This document shows positions 46,231 through 58,559 of a DNA stretch of 64,000 nt, piece by piece. The notes beneath the pieces are model-generated. The model was given only the letters and a program-made list of their open reading frames with translations, had not been told where the DNA came from and did no database searches. How positions within the stretch are numbered: position 1 is the first letter of the stretch; every line of letters begins with the position of its first letter. Source of the stretch: Peromyscus leucopus (Eukaryota; Chordata; Mammalia; Rodentia; Cricetidae); NCBI RefSeq assembly GCF_004664715.2, contig NC_051072.1:28385997-28449996 (forward strand), written 5' to 3'. The translations under genes and the position numbers were made by a program.

Positions 46231-46549
46231 GACCTGGGCTTCTAATGTAGTTCAGGGTTCAAGCATATGATTACCTGCCCACTGTGTGCTGAGACTACAG
46301 TATTTCTTATATGAACTTTGACATATATGTCTTCTAGGCTATCTATATATGGGCATAGAGTTGTTTATAATGTTTCTCTTATCCTTTCAATGTCCACAGG
46401 TGTGTGATTCTGTGATTTTTATCCTTTCCTTTCCCCCTTTCTCACTCATTTATTTAGTCTGGTTAAGAAAATGAAGCAACTAATAGATTTATTGATTTTA
46501 TTAATTTTTTTCAAAAAATCTGTTCAATTTTCAAAAAATTTGTTCTGTT

Positions 46550-46550
<1 letters not shown>

Positions 46551-46589
<39 letters not shown>

Positions 46590-46835
46590 CATTTGTGTTT
46601 ATTGTATGCATGTTTTATGGCATGTGTGTAGTATATAGAGAGAGGACAACCTTGGGCTAGCTGGTTTGTGAGCATCCAGGAATTTTCCTTTCTCTATATG
46701 AAATCTTGCTGTAGGCACTGGGATTACAGACATGCTCTCTGTACCCAGGTTTACCTGCAGTCTGTGGACTTGAACACAGGTTCTCACAACAGAAAAGCAA
46801 GTATGTGACTCAGTAAGCCATATACCCAGTCTGCA
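46551..46835 (-). repeat. (GT)n followed by a B3-type SINE
   Basis: GT repeat 46551-46586, then 'agagaggacaaccttgggct', 'ggcactgggattacagacat', 'tgaacacaggttctcac', 'actcagtaagccatatac'. Confidence 0.7.
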
Positions 46836-46980
46836 TTTTTTCATATCCACTGACTTACAGTCTAATTTATAGTCTTCCTTTAGATTTATTTTATTTTTTT
46901 TCTATTTCCTAACTTGGAAGCTTAGATGGTTAATTTTTAGACATTTTTTCCCTGAAATCTATATCCAATGCTGTGAGTAT

Positions 46981-47362
46981 TGTTGCTACAGTTTTCCTGC
47001 CTTGCCCACAGTCAGGACAAACCTCTGTCACCCGCCAGTCCCACAGCCTCTCAGACCCAACCAAGTAAACACAGAGACTTATATTGCTTTCAAACTGTAT
47101 GGCCGTGGCAGACTTCTTGCTAACTGTTCTTTTATCTTAAATTAACCATTTCCATAAATCTATTCCTTGCCACGTGGCTGGTGGCTTACCGGCGTCTTCA
47201 CATGCTTCTTGTCATGGCGGCAGCTGCTGTGTCTCTCTGCCTCAGCCTTCTTTTATTTCTCCTCTCTGTTAGTCCCACCTATACTTCCTGCCTAGCCACG
47301 ACCAATCAGGTTTTATTTATTGACCAATCAGAGCAACTTGACATACAGACCATCCCCCAGTA
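46981..47362 (-). mobile_element. LTR (family of 49169)
   Basis: 'gcccacagtcaggacaaacc', 'tgccacgtggctggtggctt', 'accaatcaggttttatttat', 'gaccatcccccagta'. Flanks show no matching duplication. The 86-codon open frame at 47181-47441 is chance reading through the LTR; a parallel frame occurs in the 49169 copy. Confidence 0.8.
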
Positions 47363-48461
47363 CAGCCAAGTGCAGACCATCTCAAACACCTGCACTCAGG
47401 CCCATGGTCCTAATCATCCTCTATGCAGACCTGCTGGGTAACGCCACAAGGAACCCAAGAAGGGCTCCCACAGGACATACATTAACATCCCACAGCAGAG
47501 TATTACTCCAGACACTGCTTAGATACTCTTTTCAGTGCATCCCACATCTTTGTGTGTTTATAGTGACTTTGTTTATGATCCTCAATGATCCCAAACGCTT
47601 CCCAATAGGACATAGAAATACACCCAATATGTTAGAATACTAGCTATCAAAATTTATTGAGTCATAAACATATTCAGCGTATCATACTAAATAGCTGTAT
47701 GCTTTTAACAGTCTAGAAAAAGTAACAAACAGGAACTGAAATCCCACCAGTGGTTTCTGGTCCTGACTATAGAACCATCTGAGGGGATTGTGCAGTGATA
47801 CAGTTCCCCTTTGTGAGACTTTCACAAAGCCATGAATTCTACCTTATGTAAGCTCCAGGACACTCTTATACATCACTTGGTATACAAACTACTACACCAT
47901 CTGAAGTAGTCTAAGATTCCCTACTGGTCAAAATTCAACAAAATTCAACAAAAAAGCAAGACTTCAAAATTTTCTCTGGACACCTGCTGTGTGCATGTTC
48001 TCGGCTGTTTACCACACTATAGAATTATGGTAGGAAGCCAGGGGCCATAGTCCAGAACACTACACTAAACAGCAATAGATATTTGAAAAGGGGTCTTAAG
48101 TGGCCCAGCCTGGCCTCAAATTTATTGTCATGGTTAATCTTAATTGCTAATTTGACACAACCTAGAGTCACCTGAGAGGTGACACCTCAATGTAGGAACT
48201 GTGTAAATCAGGTTGACCTGTGGTCATACTGTGAGTGACTGTCTCAACTATTAAACCAGGAAAGTGACATGTGGGGAGGCATGTTAGAGAGGGCTAGGGC
48301 AGGATACACACGATCTGAAGGGGAAAATGGGAAAAATGGGGGAAGTGTTAATTGGTCAGGAGGAAGGGAGGTCAATACAAAGAAGAGTAAGGAGGAAGGA
48401 AAATATCACTGTTAATGTTTGAAAAGGCCGCAAAGTATCATCATTTTCTATTTACTTTCAA

Positions 48462-48505
<44 letters not shown>

Positions 48506-49168
48506 CAATGAAGTTATGCCCTTGGGGTGATAACACCCTCCCCTCAAGAGCCATAGACTATCTGACAAAAACCTCAGTACCAGGAATGAGAATCCTTTGG
48601 GTTGGGGAGGGAGGTTCATACAGAAACAGAGGGATACAGAAAGAGAGGGAAGGAGAGAGGATCAAAAGTAATGAAATGGACTTTTGAAATAGCCATAAGT
48701 AGTCATGTTATTTTTATTTAGCTAAAATTACATATAATAATACAAGTTTACATATATAAATGTATATAATTTAGATGTATTTGGCTGACACTTGGCCAAC
48801 AATGCTCCCCACAAGAGCAATTGGACCACCTAACAAAAACTCTTAACACCCACCAGACATAAGAAAGCCTCTTTAAAGGTGTTGGTCAGAGGAGTCCAAG
48901 AGACTCTCAAAACAACATAGGCTATTGTAGTTGCCTTCCAAAGGTTGAAGGTAAGTCTATATTTCTGAAGACACCATGCACCTCAGACAAAGGATTCAAG
49001 CTGGAACTGACCTGAAAGTCTCCTCTCTGAGGACTAGCTTTCATAGCTCTGGGAAGCATTATGTAAGTTGCCAAGGGTGGGAAACAACCAATATCTGTAC
49101 CTATCAGTGACTTCTATGAATCACAACAATGACCAATATGTCAAAATATCCCTAAAAGTGCAATAGTG
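47363..49168. other. Intergenic DNA with one old repeat and a (CA)n tract
   Basis: An old hAT-like repeat lies at 48121-48290 ('tgctaatttgacacaaccta', 'gagtcacctgag') and a (CA)n microsatellite at 48464-48503. The rest is unassigned. Confidence 0.45.
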
Positions 49169-49547
49169 TGTAGCTGGAGAATTTCTCTGCAGCTCCTGCC
49201 AAGCTCTACCTGTCCCTCAGCCACTTTGACCCAACTGAGTAAACACATAGAGACTTATATTGTTTAAACCGTTTGGCCTAAAGGCTCAGGCTTCTACCTA
49301 TCCAGTTCTTACATCTTAAATTAATCCATTTCTATAAATCTATACCTTGCCACGTGGCTCATGGCTTACCAGCATCTTCACATGCTGCTTGTCATGGAGG
49401 CGGCTGGCAGTGTCTCCCTCTGCCTTCCTGTTCTCTCAATTCTCCTCTCTGTTAGTCCCGCCTATACTTCCTTCCTGGCCACTGGCCAATCAGTGTTTTA
49501 TTTATTGACCAATCAGAGCAATTTGACATACAGACCATCCCACAGCA
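49169..49547 (-). mobile_element. Solo LTR
   Basis: TGTAGCTGGAG... to ...CATCCCACAGCA (379 bp) with perfect 6-bp duplications ATAGTG (49163-49168, 49548-49553). Confidence 0.94.
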
Positions 49548-49553
49548 ATAGTG

Positions 49554-50275
49554 GCTCTCATATCTTTGAGGTAACCAACAGCTGTCTAGTTGGACTTCAG
49601 GCTGCTCAGATGTCATTCCTGGTGCTGGAAACCTAGCCACCTACCTGGTGCTAGTCATGTCATGGATCTTGGAGGAGAACCCTCAGCCTTCATTTCATAA
49701 ATCATAAATTTTTAGCTGCATACTAAATATTTACCCCTCTACCCACAGGTAAGTGTAGTTCTCACTCCTCATCAAAGAAGCCTCTCTTTGCAACAGTCAG
49801 AGACCATTACAGAAAGTAAGATCTGATCAAAATATAGAGAGGAACTGATTGTGGGGTGCTCAATGGATACATCTACAACAGAGCTCCTGCATCTAAGGCT
49901 CAAGGAACACGGAGGAGATGGGGGAGGGGATTGTAAGAGACAGAGGAGCAGAATGTCTGTTGTGCCGTGGTGTCTCCTGCATATGACAAGGAATCTGCAC
50001 CTATTGAAATCTCAACAATATGGTTGCCTAAACAAGACCTGAATAATGGCAACATGACCTGATATAGCAACGGGGATGGGGGAAATGTCATAAGGCTCTA
50101 CACCTAGAGGCAATAAGACCTACAGGCAATAAGAGAGGCTGATAAGAGAGGTGGAATTAATTTTCCCCAAAGGTGAGAACCTTAATTGGTTATACAATTT
50201 CAGTGGTACAAACAACTCTGAACAGACTCCACAGGCTGGGTTTATGTGTTATATGTAGCAATAACTCAGCAGATT

Positions 50276-50277
<2 letters not shown>
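49554..50277. other. Unique intergenic DNA
   Basis: No gene or repeat recognised. Confidence 0.4.

Positions 50278-50346
<69 letters not shown>
50278..50346. repeat. (CA)n(TA)n compound microsatellite
   Basis: CA units 50278-50325 with one break, then TA units to 50346. Confidence 0.95.
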
Positions 50347-50598
50347 GGCAATAGCAAAGAAGAAGAAGCCATGCAATTTGAGAGGAAGTGGGGGGCATGG
50401 ATGGAGTTAGAGGGAGTAAAGGGAAGGGGAGAAATGATGTCATTATACTTTTAATTAAAAAGTAAAAGTAAAATAATGGTATAGAAAGAATAAAAATTGT
50501 AATCTGTAACTCAGAAATGCTTGCTAATTAACCATATTAGTTGTGCAATAATATATGCACTCTGGTAAAGTAAACTACATTTTACTATATACAGCATC

Positions 50599-51017
50599 TG
50601 TGGTGATATATTGCATATCCTAATAAAGCTTGCCTGAGGATCAGAGGACAGAGCCAACCACTAGATTAGACACAGAGGTCAGACAGTGGTGGCACACACC
50701 TTTAATCCCAGTACTTGAGATCTCATGCCTTTGCTTGGGAAGCACACATGCCTTTAATCCCAAGAAGTAATATGGCAGGGAGGAGAAAGGTATATAAGGC
50801 ATGAGGAGACAAGAACTAAAGGCTCTTTTTGGCTGAGGCCTTTCGGGTGAGGACTCAGAGGCTTTCAATCTGAGGATTCATGGAAACAGGATGGCTGAGG
50901 AGTTGACAAGGTGAGGTTGGCTGTGGCTTGTTCTGCTTCTCTGATCTTTCAGCATTCACCCCAATATCTGGCTCAGGGTTTTTTTTTATTATAAGACCTT
51001 TAGAAATTCGAACAACA
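50599..51017 (+). mobile_element. LTR of the B1-carrying family
   Basis: Begins TGTGGTGATATATTGC. Contains 'gaggatcagaggacagagcc', B1-like 'ggtggcacacacctttaatc', and near its end 'tttttttattataagacc'. Strongly similar to 12139. No clear duplication. Confidence 0.85.
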
Positions 51018-51244
51018 AATATCCTCCCAAAGTAGAGAGGGAACTTTAAATAACCTAACAATTACTGTTTTCTAGGCAGCAGAAAGCAGTATTAATCACC
51101 TTTAAGATTCCCTGTTAGTTTCTGGTTTAGGAAAAATCTGTAATGACCACACTATTCATCATGTGCAGTATGATTTAATTTTATTTTTAGACAACATGGT
51201 AATAAGCACCCTAACTAATTCATCTAATTATGAATATTTGAAAA

Positions 51245-51402
51245 TGTTTCTTTTCCAAGCTCTTAGCCTTGGCATGTGAAGATAAGAGAACAACTTGCTG
51301 GAGTTGGTTCTTCCTTCTACTGCAGAGATCCAGTGGGTCCAATTCAAATCGTCAGCCTTGGTGGCACCCACCTTACTCACCGAGCTACCCCACCAGTCCT
51401 AG
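51245..51402 (-). repeat. B3/B4-type SINE, diverged
   Basis: 'gagaacaacttgctggagtt', 'tccaattcaaatcgtcagcc', 'accgagctaccccaccag'. Confidence 0.55.
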
Positions 51403-51414
51403 CAGTTCATCTTT

Positions 51415-52370
51415 GTAGTTCTTTGTATATTGTGGCTATTTAATCTTCTGTCTGATATGTAAGTGGCAACTTCTTTTTTCTTCTCCTCCTCCTCTTCTCT
51501 TTACTTTGGTGGTTATCTCATTTCTGGGCACAAGATTTAATTTCACAAAATCTCATTGGTCAGTTCTTAGGACTGATACCTTGACTATTGGAGTCTTTTC
51601 TAGAAAGTCCTTGCTATGTCTATGTTGTGGAGTATTTTACCCATGTTTTACAGCAGCTCCAAAGTTTGAGGTCTTGTTTTAAGGACTTTGGTCTACTTTA
51701 AATTGATTGGTGGAAACTCAAGCCGTTGGGCGCCATTTGTAACTGGAGTTTTCTCCAGTCCCTCCTGGGCCCACACCGCTCAGACCCAAATAAACACACA
51801 GAGGCTTATATTAATTAAAACTGTATGGCCCAATGGCTCAGGATTCTTGCTAGCTAGATCTTACATCTTAAATTAACCCATAATTCTTATTTATGTTTAG
51901 CCACGTGGCTTGGTATCTTTTCTGTTTTGCCTTCACATCTTGCTTCCTCTGTGTCTGGCTGGCGACTCCTGACTCAGCCTTCCTCTTCCCAGAATTCTCT
52001 TCTCTGTTTATCCTGCCTATATTTCCTGCCTGGCTACTGGCCAATCAGCACTTTATTTATTAACCAATCAGAGCCACACATTCACAGCATACAGAGCAAT
52101 ATCCACAGCACTTGAGAGCAGATATTGTGATCCCTCCAGCATGGCCCTTTCAGCTTTGGGCTGCCCAGTGCCAGGGTTATTTTCAGCTTACACTCTCGGT
52201 TTCCATTCCCTGAGGATGGATTTCCATGTGAGCCTCGCTGTCTGAGCTGGACTCCATTTCCTGAAGCTTCAGGCTTATTATGAGTGGGCCCTACTGTTCT
52301 CCATGACTGCCTCTCAGGGCTGTGTCTCATCCTGGGCTGTAGGGGAGGAAACCAGCCCTCTGTCTTGTAG
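51415..52370 (-). pseudogene. Old L1 ORF2 fragment interrupted by an LTR
   Basis: Left part resembles the reverse of L1 ORF2 ('gtggctatttaatcttctgt', 'ttgaggtcttgttttaagg', 'ctactttaaattga'). After the LTR the L1-like order continues with 'cagatattgtgatccctcca'. No intact frame. Confidence 0.55.
51725..52110 (-). mobile_element. LTR with retained primer-binding site
   Basis: The LTR is 51738-52110 (TGTAACTGGAG to ATCCACAGCA). On the minus strand, 2 nt after the LTR end, lies TGGCGCCCAAC (51725-51735). It matches the first 11 nt of a tRNA-Lys1,2-type primer-binding site, showing that this was a 5' LTR of a lysine-tRNA-primed retrovirus. Internal genes are absent. Confidence 0.85.
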
Positions 52371-52980
52371 TTGTTTTCTGTTCAGTTCCTTTTTATTTTG
52401 GTGCCTGGTCATAGCCCTCTGATCACATGTAGGGAAACTGAGGATCCTCTTCACAGCTCACTCATCATCTGGAGGAGTCACTGTCTTACCAAAATTAGCA
52501 GCTGGATTTGAGAGTTGTAAGGAATGTGGGCTTATCTTTGGGGAGAGAATAGATTGACTCTTCATATAGCCTCTGGAGTTTGCTTCCTGTGTCTAGGCAA
52601 TGAACTGAAACTACAGACTTATTCAGGTTTATTGTAAGAGCCAATTGAAGTGAAAAGATACCAGTATTTCAATACCATTTGTAGAATTTTAAGATGTTTT
52701 AAAGGAAGCTTTATACTCTTATTTTCCTTCCTTCAGATCCCGACTCTTCTTTAAACATTAGAAAAGATTTTTTTTTTCATTCTCAGCCTTCTACCTGATT
52801 TTTTATTGCATGCTGACCATGGTGTGGGGAATAGCATTCCAAATCATTGCATAGCATTGCTTGAATATATTTTGAGGATCATTTCATTTCGAGTAAGCAT
52901 ATCTCTTCCTTTGCTGTATTATCATAGATGCATAGAAATAGTGATGAAATATTCTTTTCCTCTTGTATCCCCTTTTCTTA

Positions 52981-52994
52981 CCAGTAGGGGGCAC
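52981..52994 (+). promoter_or_regulatory. Candidate CTCF-binding motif
   Basis: CCAGTAGGGGGCAC fits the CTCF core consensus CCASYAGRKGGCRS at all 14 positions, on the plus strand. It lies outside any SINE that I can recognise. Occupancy is unknown. Confidence 0.5.
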
Positions 52995-53172
52995 CTGAGG
53001 ATTTTAACTGTATCTTTTAACTTCTTTTTATTTCAAAGAAGCTACATTTATGTTTTATCTAGATTTTTTGTTAATTCTCTCAGTTTTTTTAGATTATAGT
53101 TATAACACCTCTTTCCCTTTGTTCCCTTCAACCCTCTCTTTCAAATTCATGGCCTCTTTTTCTTACTAATTG

Positions 53173-53173
<1 letters not shown>

Positions 53174-53219
<46 letters not shown>
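53174..53219. repeat. (GT)n microsatellite
   Basis: About 23 GT units running into the start of the next LTR. Confidence 0.93.
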
Positions 53220-53224
<5 letters not shown>

Positions 53225-53744
53225 CAGGAATCTTAAAAGTTCTTATTAATAAAATCAAACCTGAGCCAAGTATTGGAGTGAACTGGAAGATCAGAGAACC
53301 AGAACAAGCCACAGCTACCTCATAACGCCGGATCCTCAGCTGGTCTTGTTTCCTCAGACTGGAGGCCTCTAAGTCCTCATCCAGAATGGGTCTCAGCTGA
53401 ATTGCTGCTCAAAAGCCTGAATGCTTAACCAGGCCAATGCTTCTTGTTTCTGGTCTTCATGCCTTATATATCTTTCCTTTCTATCATCACTCCCTGGGAT
53501 TAAAGGCTCGCTTTCTGGGATTAAAGGCATGTGTCACCTTGCCTGGCTGTTTCCAATGTGGTCTTGAACTAACAGAGATCCAGAGGGATTTCTATCTCTG
53601 GAATGCTAGGATTAAAGGTGTGAGTGCCACTATTTTCTAGCCTTTGTATCTAGTGGCTGTTCTGTCTCTGACCCCAGATAAGTTTATTAGGGTGCACAAT
53701 ATTTTGGGCAACATAGTACCACCACATTTCCCCTCTTTTTGTCT
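53220..53744 (-). mobile_element. 3' LTR of the B1-carrying family with polypurine tract
   Basis: The LTR is 53220-53726. On the minus strand it is immediately preceded by AAAAAGAGGGGAAA (within 53727-53744), a polypurine tract touching the TGTGG start of the LTR. It is therefore the 3' LTR of a provirus whose interior is lost. B1-like pieces are inside ('cctgggattaaaggctcgc'). Confidence 0.85.
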
Positions 53745-53826
53745 AAAATTTAAAAAGGCTTATAACTAATACAAGAAAAATTATATCCAATAAGTATATA
53801 CAATATACAGTCAAGATTACATTACA

Positions 53827-53872
53827 AAGTGAGTTCCAGGAAAGGCACAAAGCTACACAGAGAAACCCTGTC

Positions 53873-53926
<54 letters not shown>

Positions 53927-53931
53927 TATAA
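53827..53931 (+). repeat. 5'-truncated B1 with (TA)n tail
   Basis: 'gtgagttccaggaaaggcac', 'aaagctacacagagaaaccc', 'tgtcttgaa' then about 27 TA units (53877-53931). The tail is a perfect self-complementary tract. Confidence 0.88.
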
Positions 53932-56900
53932 CAATGTCCAGTCCAGTTACATTTGATAAACTCAGACAAAAAATTTTCATTACTTAGTGTGTGTGTGTGT
54001 GCATTTATATACCAACTTACTTGTGTTATGTGCTTTTAGGTAGTATGGTTTCTTATGAGTTTTTCAGACATCCTTATTGCTATTTTACCTCTCTTCTTTT
54101 CCCATATTTATCTGTACTCCCCAGTTGCAGGTCCGAATTTTGGATAGTTTGACATTCTTACACCACCCAAGCAAGCTTTTCAGATTACTCATTCAAAGAG
54201 ACATCACCAATGATCCATTATTTATCAGCAAATTCTCTTCCCCTTACCTTGGAACGCAGGGTCCTTAGCTCTAATTTTCCAGGTGGAGTCTGCCTCTGTA
54301 CTCCTGTCTTCACATCAATACCATGGCGTAACTGCTCCCAGTTCCTGGAACATTTGTGCTCATGCCCACAGATGCTCCCAGTCTTTTTGAAGTCAGTTTC
54401 ATAAAATTAGAATCCAATTGTTACCTCGGTGTCATTTAACACTCATGAATCCTGCTTCCTCCTCTGAAAATCAGCAAGGAATTTCTAAAATGCAGAAGCC
54501 CTGCATGGAAACCCTGACCTGTAACTTATTTCCTTCTGTCCTAATGAAATAAAATTATAATGTGTTTTATATCATTCCAAGAACCCCCATCATTTTTCTA
54601 AACTTGCTGTAATGAAAGTATATAAGCAGATGCTCTACTTGCTACAAAACACTTTAGCCAGATAATCGCATCACATCCAACTATATGTGAAATATCCCCT
54701 GACTCAGAATCTTTACAATATGGAATAGAAAAGATGTGACAAAATTTTCTAACAAAGATGAAAAATTACATTGAAACAGTTTTCTATGGTAACACTTATC
54801 ACAGAAAAATTGAGAAAGAAAAAAAAAGCATCGCTGTCACTTGGTAATGGTTGTGGAAGGTATAGTAGGCACAAAGTGGACCATGATGAGAAATCCCAGG
54901 GAAACCATCAGGTAAAATAATTGTGATCCTCCTTCGCATCTGCTAAAAATGTCCAAAGAAGGCAGTGCGAGTCAGTTAGTGTCAGAAGATGACACATTTG
55001 CAAAATAGACCTCTGCTCACACTCCTGTGCCGCAGGTCAACTTGTGAAATGTGATGTTTGCTATGGGTTGAATTTCTTCTCCTTTACTCTTGTTATGAAC
55101 TCTTTTCTTCATCATGCCTTAAAAACAAACAAACAAAAACTTCCCAAGAACCGACTTTAGATTTTAAGCTTCTGTCACCTGTGAGAAGCCTCAGCTGAAT
55201 GTAGAAAGATTAATTAATCGAAGCTATACATTGCCAAATGATAAGCTGAAAAACTACCCAGGATCAGAACTCCATGTTTTTTTTTTTTTTTGTATTCTGC
55301 AGGTGTGTTACTTAATAACTATCTATTAAGTAAATATAATGTATAGATAAGTTTTATACCTGAGAAAACTTTCCTGTGGCAAACAACTTGAGCCCTGATT
55401 ATTTACCTAGTTCGTGTTCAAACATGGGCAATGTGAAGAGTTTCAATGCAGTCTTCGTTTTCACTCAAGCTATTGGATAGTTGATTCTTTGGTGGTTCAA
55501 CTCAGGCTTCCATTGCCTTTATAATAGACTTCATTTCTAAAACAAAACTATATTGTGTATAATTTTGCACTTGAAAAGCAAGAGCCCTCTGCTGATGGAG
55601 GGGAACCTACCGGCAACACTAAACTCGAATATTTTTAGAAGTGGGTAGTGATAAAGGGCTGCTCTCTGCTTAGTGCTCATGTAGAAAACAAGATTCAGCC
55701 AAGGAAATGCCCCTTCTTACTCATCCGTCTGTGTTTTGTACCATGAGAAATTCAAAACTTTAGAGTAGCTATAGAGAAGGGAGAAAACAGCCAGAAGGAA
55801 TAGAAAAAGAATTAATAATGAACTTGGGTAGAGTCACATGAAGATGACTCTCACTGACAGACAATGAGACATTGTGGGGTTGCTGCTAAGTTATTGCTAA
55901 GAGATTTGGAATCCCAAGAAGCTGGAGTCTAATACATGAATAATAAGAGAGCAATTAGTCACACACTAACTTAGGAATAATTCAGATACTGATTTAACAG
56001 AGTCAATAGGTCATGAGAATTCCATTATGTTACATTAGACTGACCTTTTTTTTTTGATAAAGCTAAGCACTGATACAACCCCATCAAGGCTACCTCTTCT
56101 GTCTCTTGCTTGAAGTTCTTAGGGAGTTACACAGAACCACCTAATTTCCTTTTGTAACTCCCCTCACCACCTGCCAATTCCAGAGAAGGCAAGTCTGTGA
56201 CCACAGCTCCGAAGAGTCAAGTTCAGCAGACTGGTCAAAATGTTTTGAGGTATCTTTTGATTTGCATTGTGGTCAGGCCTGAGACCCTTCCCAGATCTCT
56301 GGGCAACAATGGTATGTCCTGATGTCTTCCACTCTATGATCCTATTCCGATTGCTTAGCTGTGGGAAGTGGTACAGGGTTCTTTTATTCCCATGTCCAGA
56401 GAGTTATAACACAAATTGTATCTTGTTAGGAATTAGAATTACATATTAAAACATCTCTGCTTGCATTTTTAATACCTTATACTCAGAAGTTTAGCCACTG
56501 CAAATATCTATATGTTGTTTTTTACTACAGAACCAAGCCTATCTGTGTTCCTGTAGCATCTTAGGTAGTAAGAAAGCCTGAGCTGGTTCTGGCCAATGGC
56601 CAAGCCTGACAGGGCATTTCTTTCTTTCCCATATCACTACAGTTACCCTAATGCTCCTATAAACAGATACAAGAATTTCAGGCACCGAAGGGAAGTTTAT
56701 TTTACTCATGGTAGAGCATAAGGCAGTTAATCAGTTTTGAAAGCATATAGATTTCATTTGGATGCAGGGTTTTGAGCACGGTAGGACTTTCCTTGATCTA
56801 ACTGTGCTGGTTCTAAGGACCTAGAGTGTCCATTATACCTTAGTCACCAAAGATCAACCTGAGGCAGCAGCTCCCATGTTCATGGTCTCATGCCAATGAT

Positions 56901-57090
56901 AATTAAAGGAATGAACTGGCATGAATGTGAGCAAAGCGGAATGCAACCTGTCTTGAAAAATATTAAGGAAATGCGGTAAATGAAGGGAAGCTGAAGTATT
57001 GAGAACTTAGAGAAACTGCTGAGAGCAGGAGGGGTTCCCAAGGGAGGAAAGGGCTGTCACACTCATCTGTCTAGGGGGGGTTTGTTTTCT
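53932..57090. other. Longest stretch of unique intergenic DNA
   Basis: About 3.1 kb with almost no recognisable repeats. No gene; open frames are short and unassigned. Confidence 0.45.
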
Positions 57091-57424
57091 GTGTGTGTGT
57101 GTGTCTGTGTGTGTGTGTGTGTCTGTGTGTGTGTGTGTGTCTGTGTGTGTGTGTGTGTGTCTGTGTGTGTGTGTGTGTCTGTCTGTGTCTGTCTGTGTGT
57201 GTGTGTGTGTGTGTCTGTGTGTGTGTCTCTGTGTGTGTCTGTCTGTCTGTGTCTGTGTGTGTGTGTGTGTCTGTCTGTGTGTGTGTGTCTCTGTGTGTGT
57301 GTGTCTGTGTGTGTGTGTGTGTCTGTGTGTGTGTGTGTGACTGTGTGTATGTGTGTGACTGTGTGTATGTGTGTGTGTGTGTGTCTGTGTGTGTGTGTGT
57401 GTCTCTGTGTGTGTGTGTGTGTGT
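57091..57424. repeat. Complex (GT)n/(GTCT) tandem array
   Basis: About 334 bp of GT runs broken at near-regular intervals by TCTG units, forming higher-order blocks such as GTCTGTGTGTGTGT. Open frames here on both strands are low-complexity artefacts. Confidence 0.95.
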
Positions 57425-58456
57425 ATCACTGGTAGAAATTAGATAAAGGCTCGGGTAATCTCCTCCGAGGTTGGTTAATTGTCTGCCAATGGCAGGCCCC
57501 CACACTCCACGATTATGTGCCGCTGATGGGCTGTGGCGCCCACCCAGTTAGGCGTGGTTGAAGGACTACGTCCTCTGCTCCTCACTTCAACCCAGTGTCC
57601 ATCTCTGACTCCTGCTTTTTCAGTATTGGTTTTGACTGCCTGCTCGCTGTTAGTTACTTGTTCAGCATTGTTAGCGTCTGATCTCGCAGGGGTTTCAAGT
57701 ACTGTTAATTGTACTAAGGTCTTTTTGTTTGCAGTGCTGACAAATAGCCATAATAGTTCTCCATCTTAATTAATGCCGTGTCTCCGGGATGGGCCGGAGT
57801 CTCTTTCCTGAACTAGATGGAGGCTTTCTTAGAAGTTAGTGTGTTACGATAAGCTGCATTATCAACAAGAATATGTAAAAGAGCAATAGTGTTGAGCATA
57901 TAGTTCCTGGAAGGACAGGATGGCACTAGACAGCCAGCCTGCTGACACTTGCCTTTTCTTTTCAGAGCCTGACTCTTACCAAGTACTCTTGGTTATCTCA
58001 TACTCAACGGCAAAGCTCCTTGCTTCGGTTCTTACCTCCTTGACTTAATGCTAACATTCCCTTTTAACTCTGCCATCCATTTCTACTGTAACATGTATGA
58101 GCAACTTGCATTGTTCACCATGAGCCTTTTCCCCTTACTACCTACACCAACATAGTTCCTGACTCCGTTCCTACTGAGTTCCAAGTGGATAACTTGGTGT
58201 CTGCCATCAGTGAGGCAGGGGGAAACTGAGGCAATGCTTCAGGGCAGGAACTGTGCAGCTTACACCAAACAGAGACTAATGCATTTCCAATCACTGTCCT
58301 GATCACTTCACTCATTGCTTCTGGCTTCTTTCTAGGCAGCTCATCAATCACTGCAATAAAAAGCCAAGCCAGTGGCCCACTGTCTACGGTTTAGCTTCTA
58401 TGTTCTGTCCAGTTCCATTCTCATCAAGCCCAATCCTGTGTAACCTCATTTAGCAA

Positions 58457-58458
<2 letters not shown>
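57425..58458. other. Unassigned intergenic DNA, moderately G+C-rich at the left
   Basis: 57440-57650 is richer in G+C and contains TGGCGCCCA (57533-57541). No LTR boundary was seen next to it. Confidence 0.35.

Positions 58459-58510
<52 letters not shown>
58459..58510. repeat. (GT)n microsatellite
   Basis: About 25 uninterrupted GT units. Confidence 0.95.
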
Positions 58511-58511
<1 letters not shown>

Positions 58512-58559
58512 TGCAAAGGGGAGCTGAGTCTTCTAAATGTTTTCTGATTTTCTTCTGAA

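Noticed and set aside
47181..47441. 86-codon frame with a similar one at 49361
   Set aside because: Both lie in the same position of two copies of a reversed LTR, so the similarity is due to the repeat.
57007..57505. Long open frames of Thr-His or Cys-Val repeats on both strands
   Set aside because: They are readings of the GT array in several frames at once; no composition or start context of a real gene.
57530..57545. TGGCGCCCA resembling a lysine primer-binding site
   Set aside because: Only 9 nt match and there is no LTR end (CA) directly before it; treated as chance.
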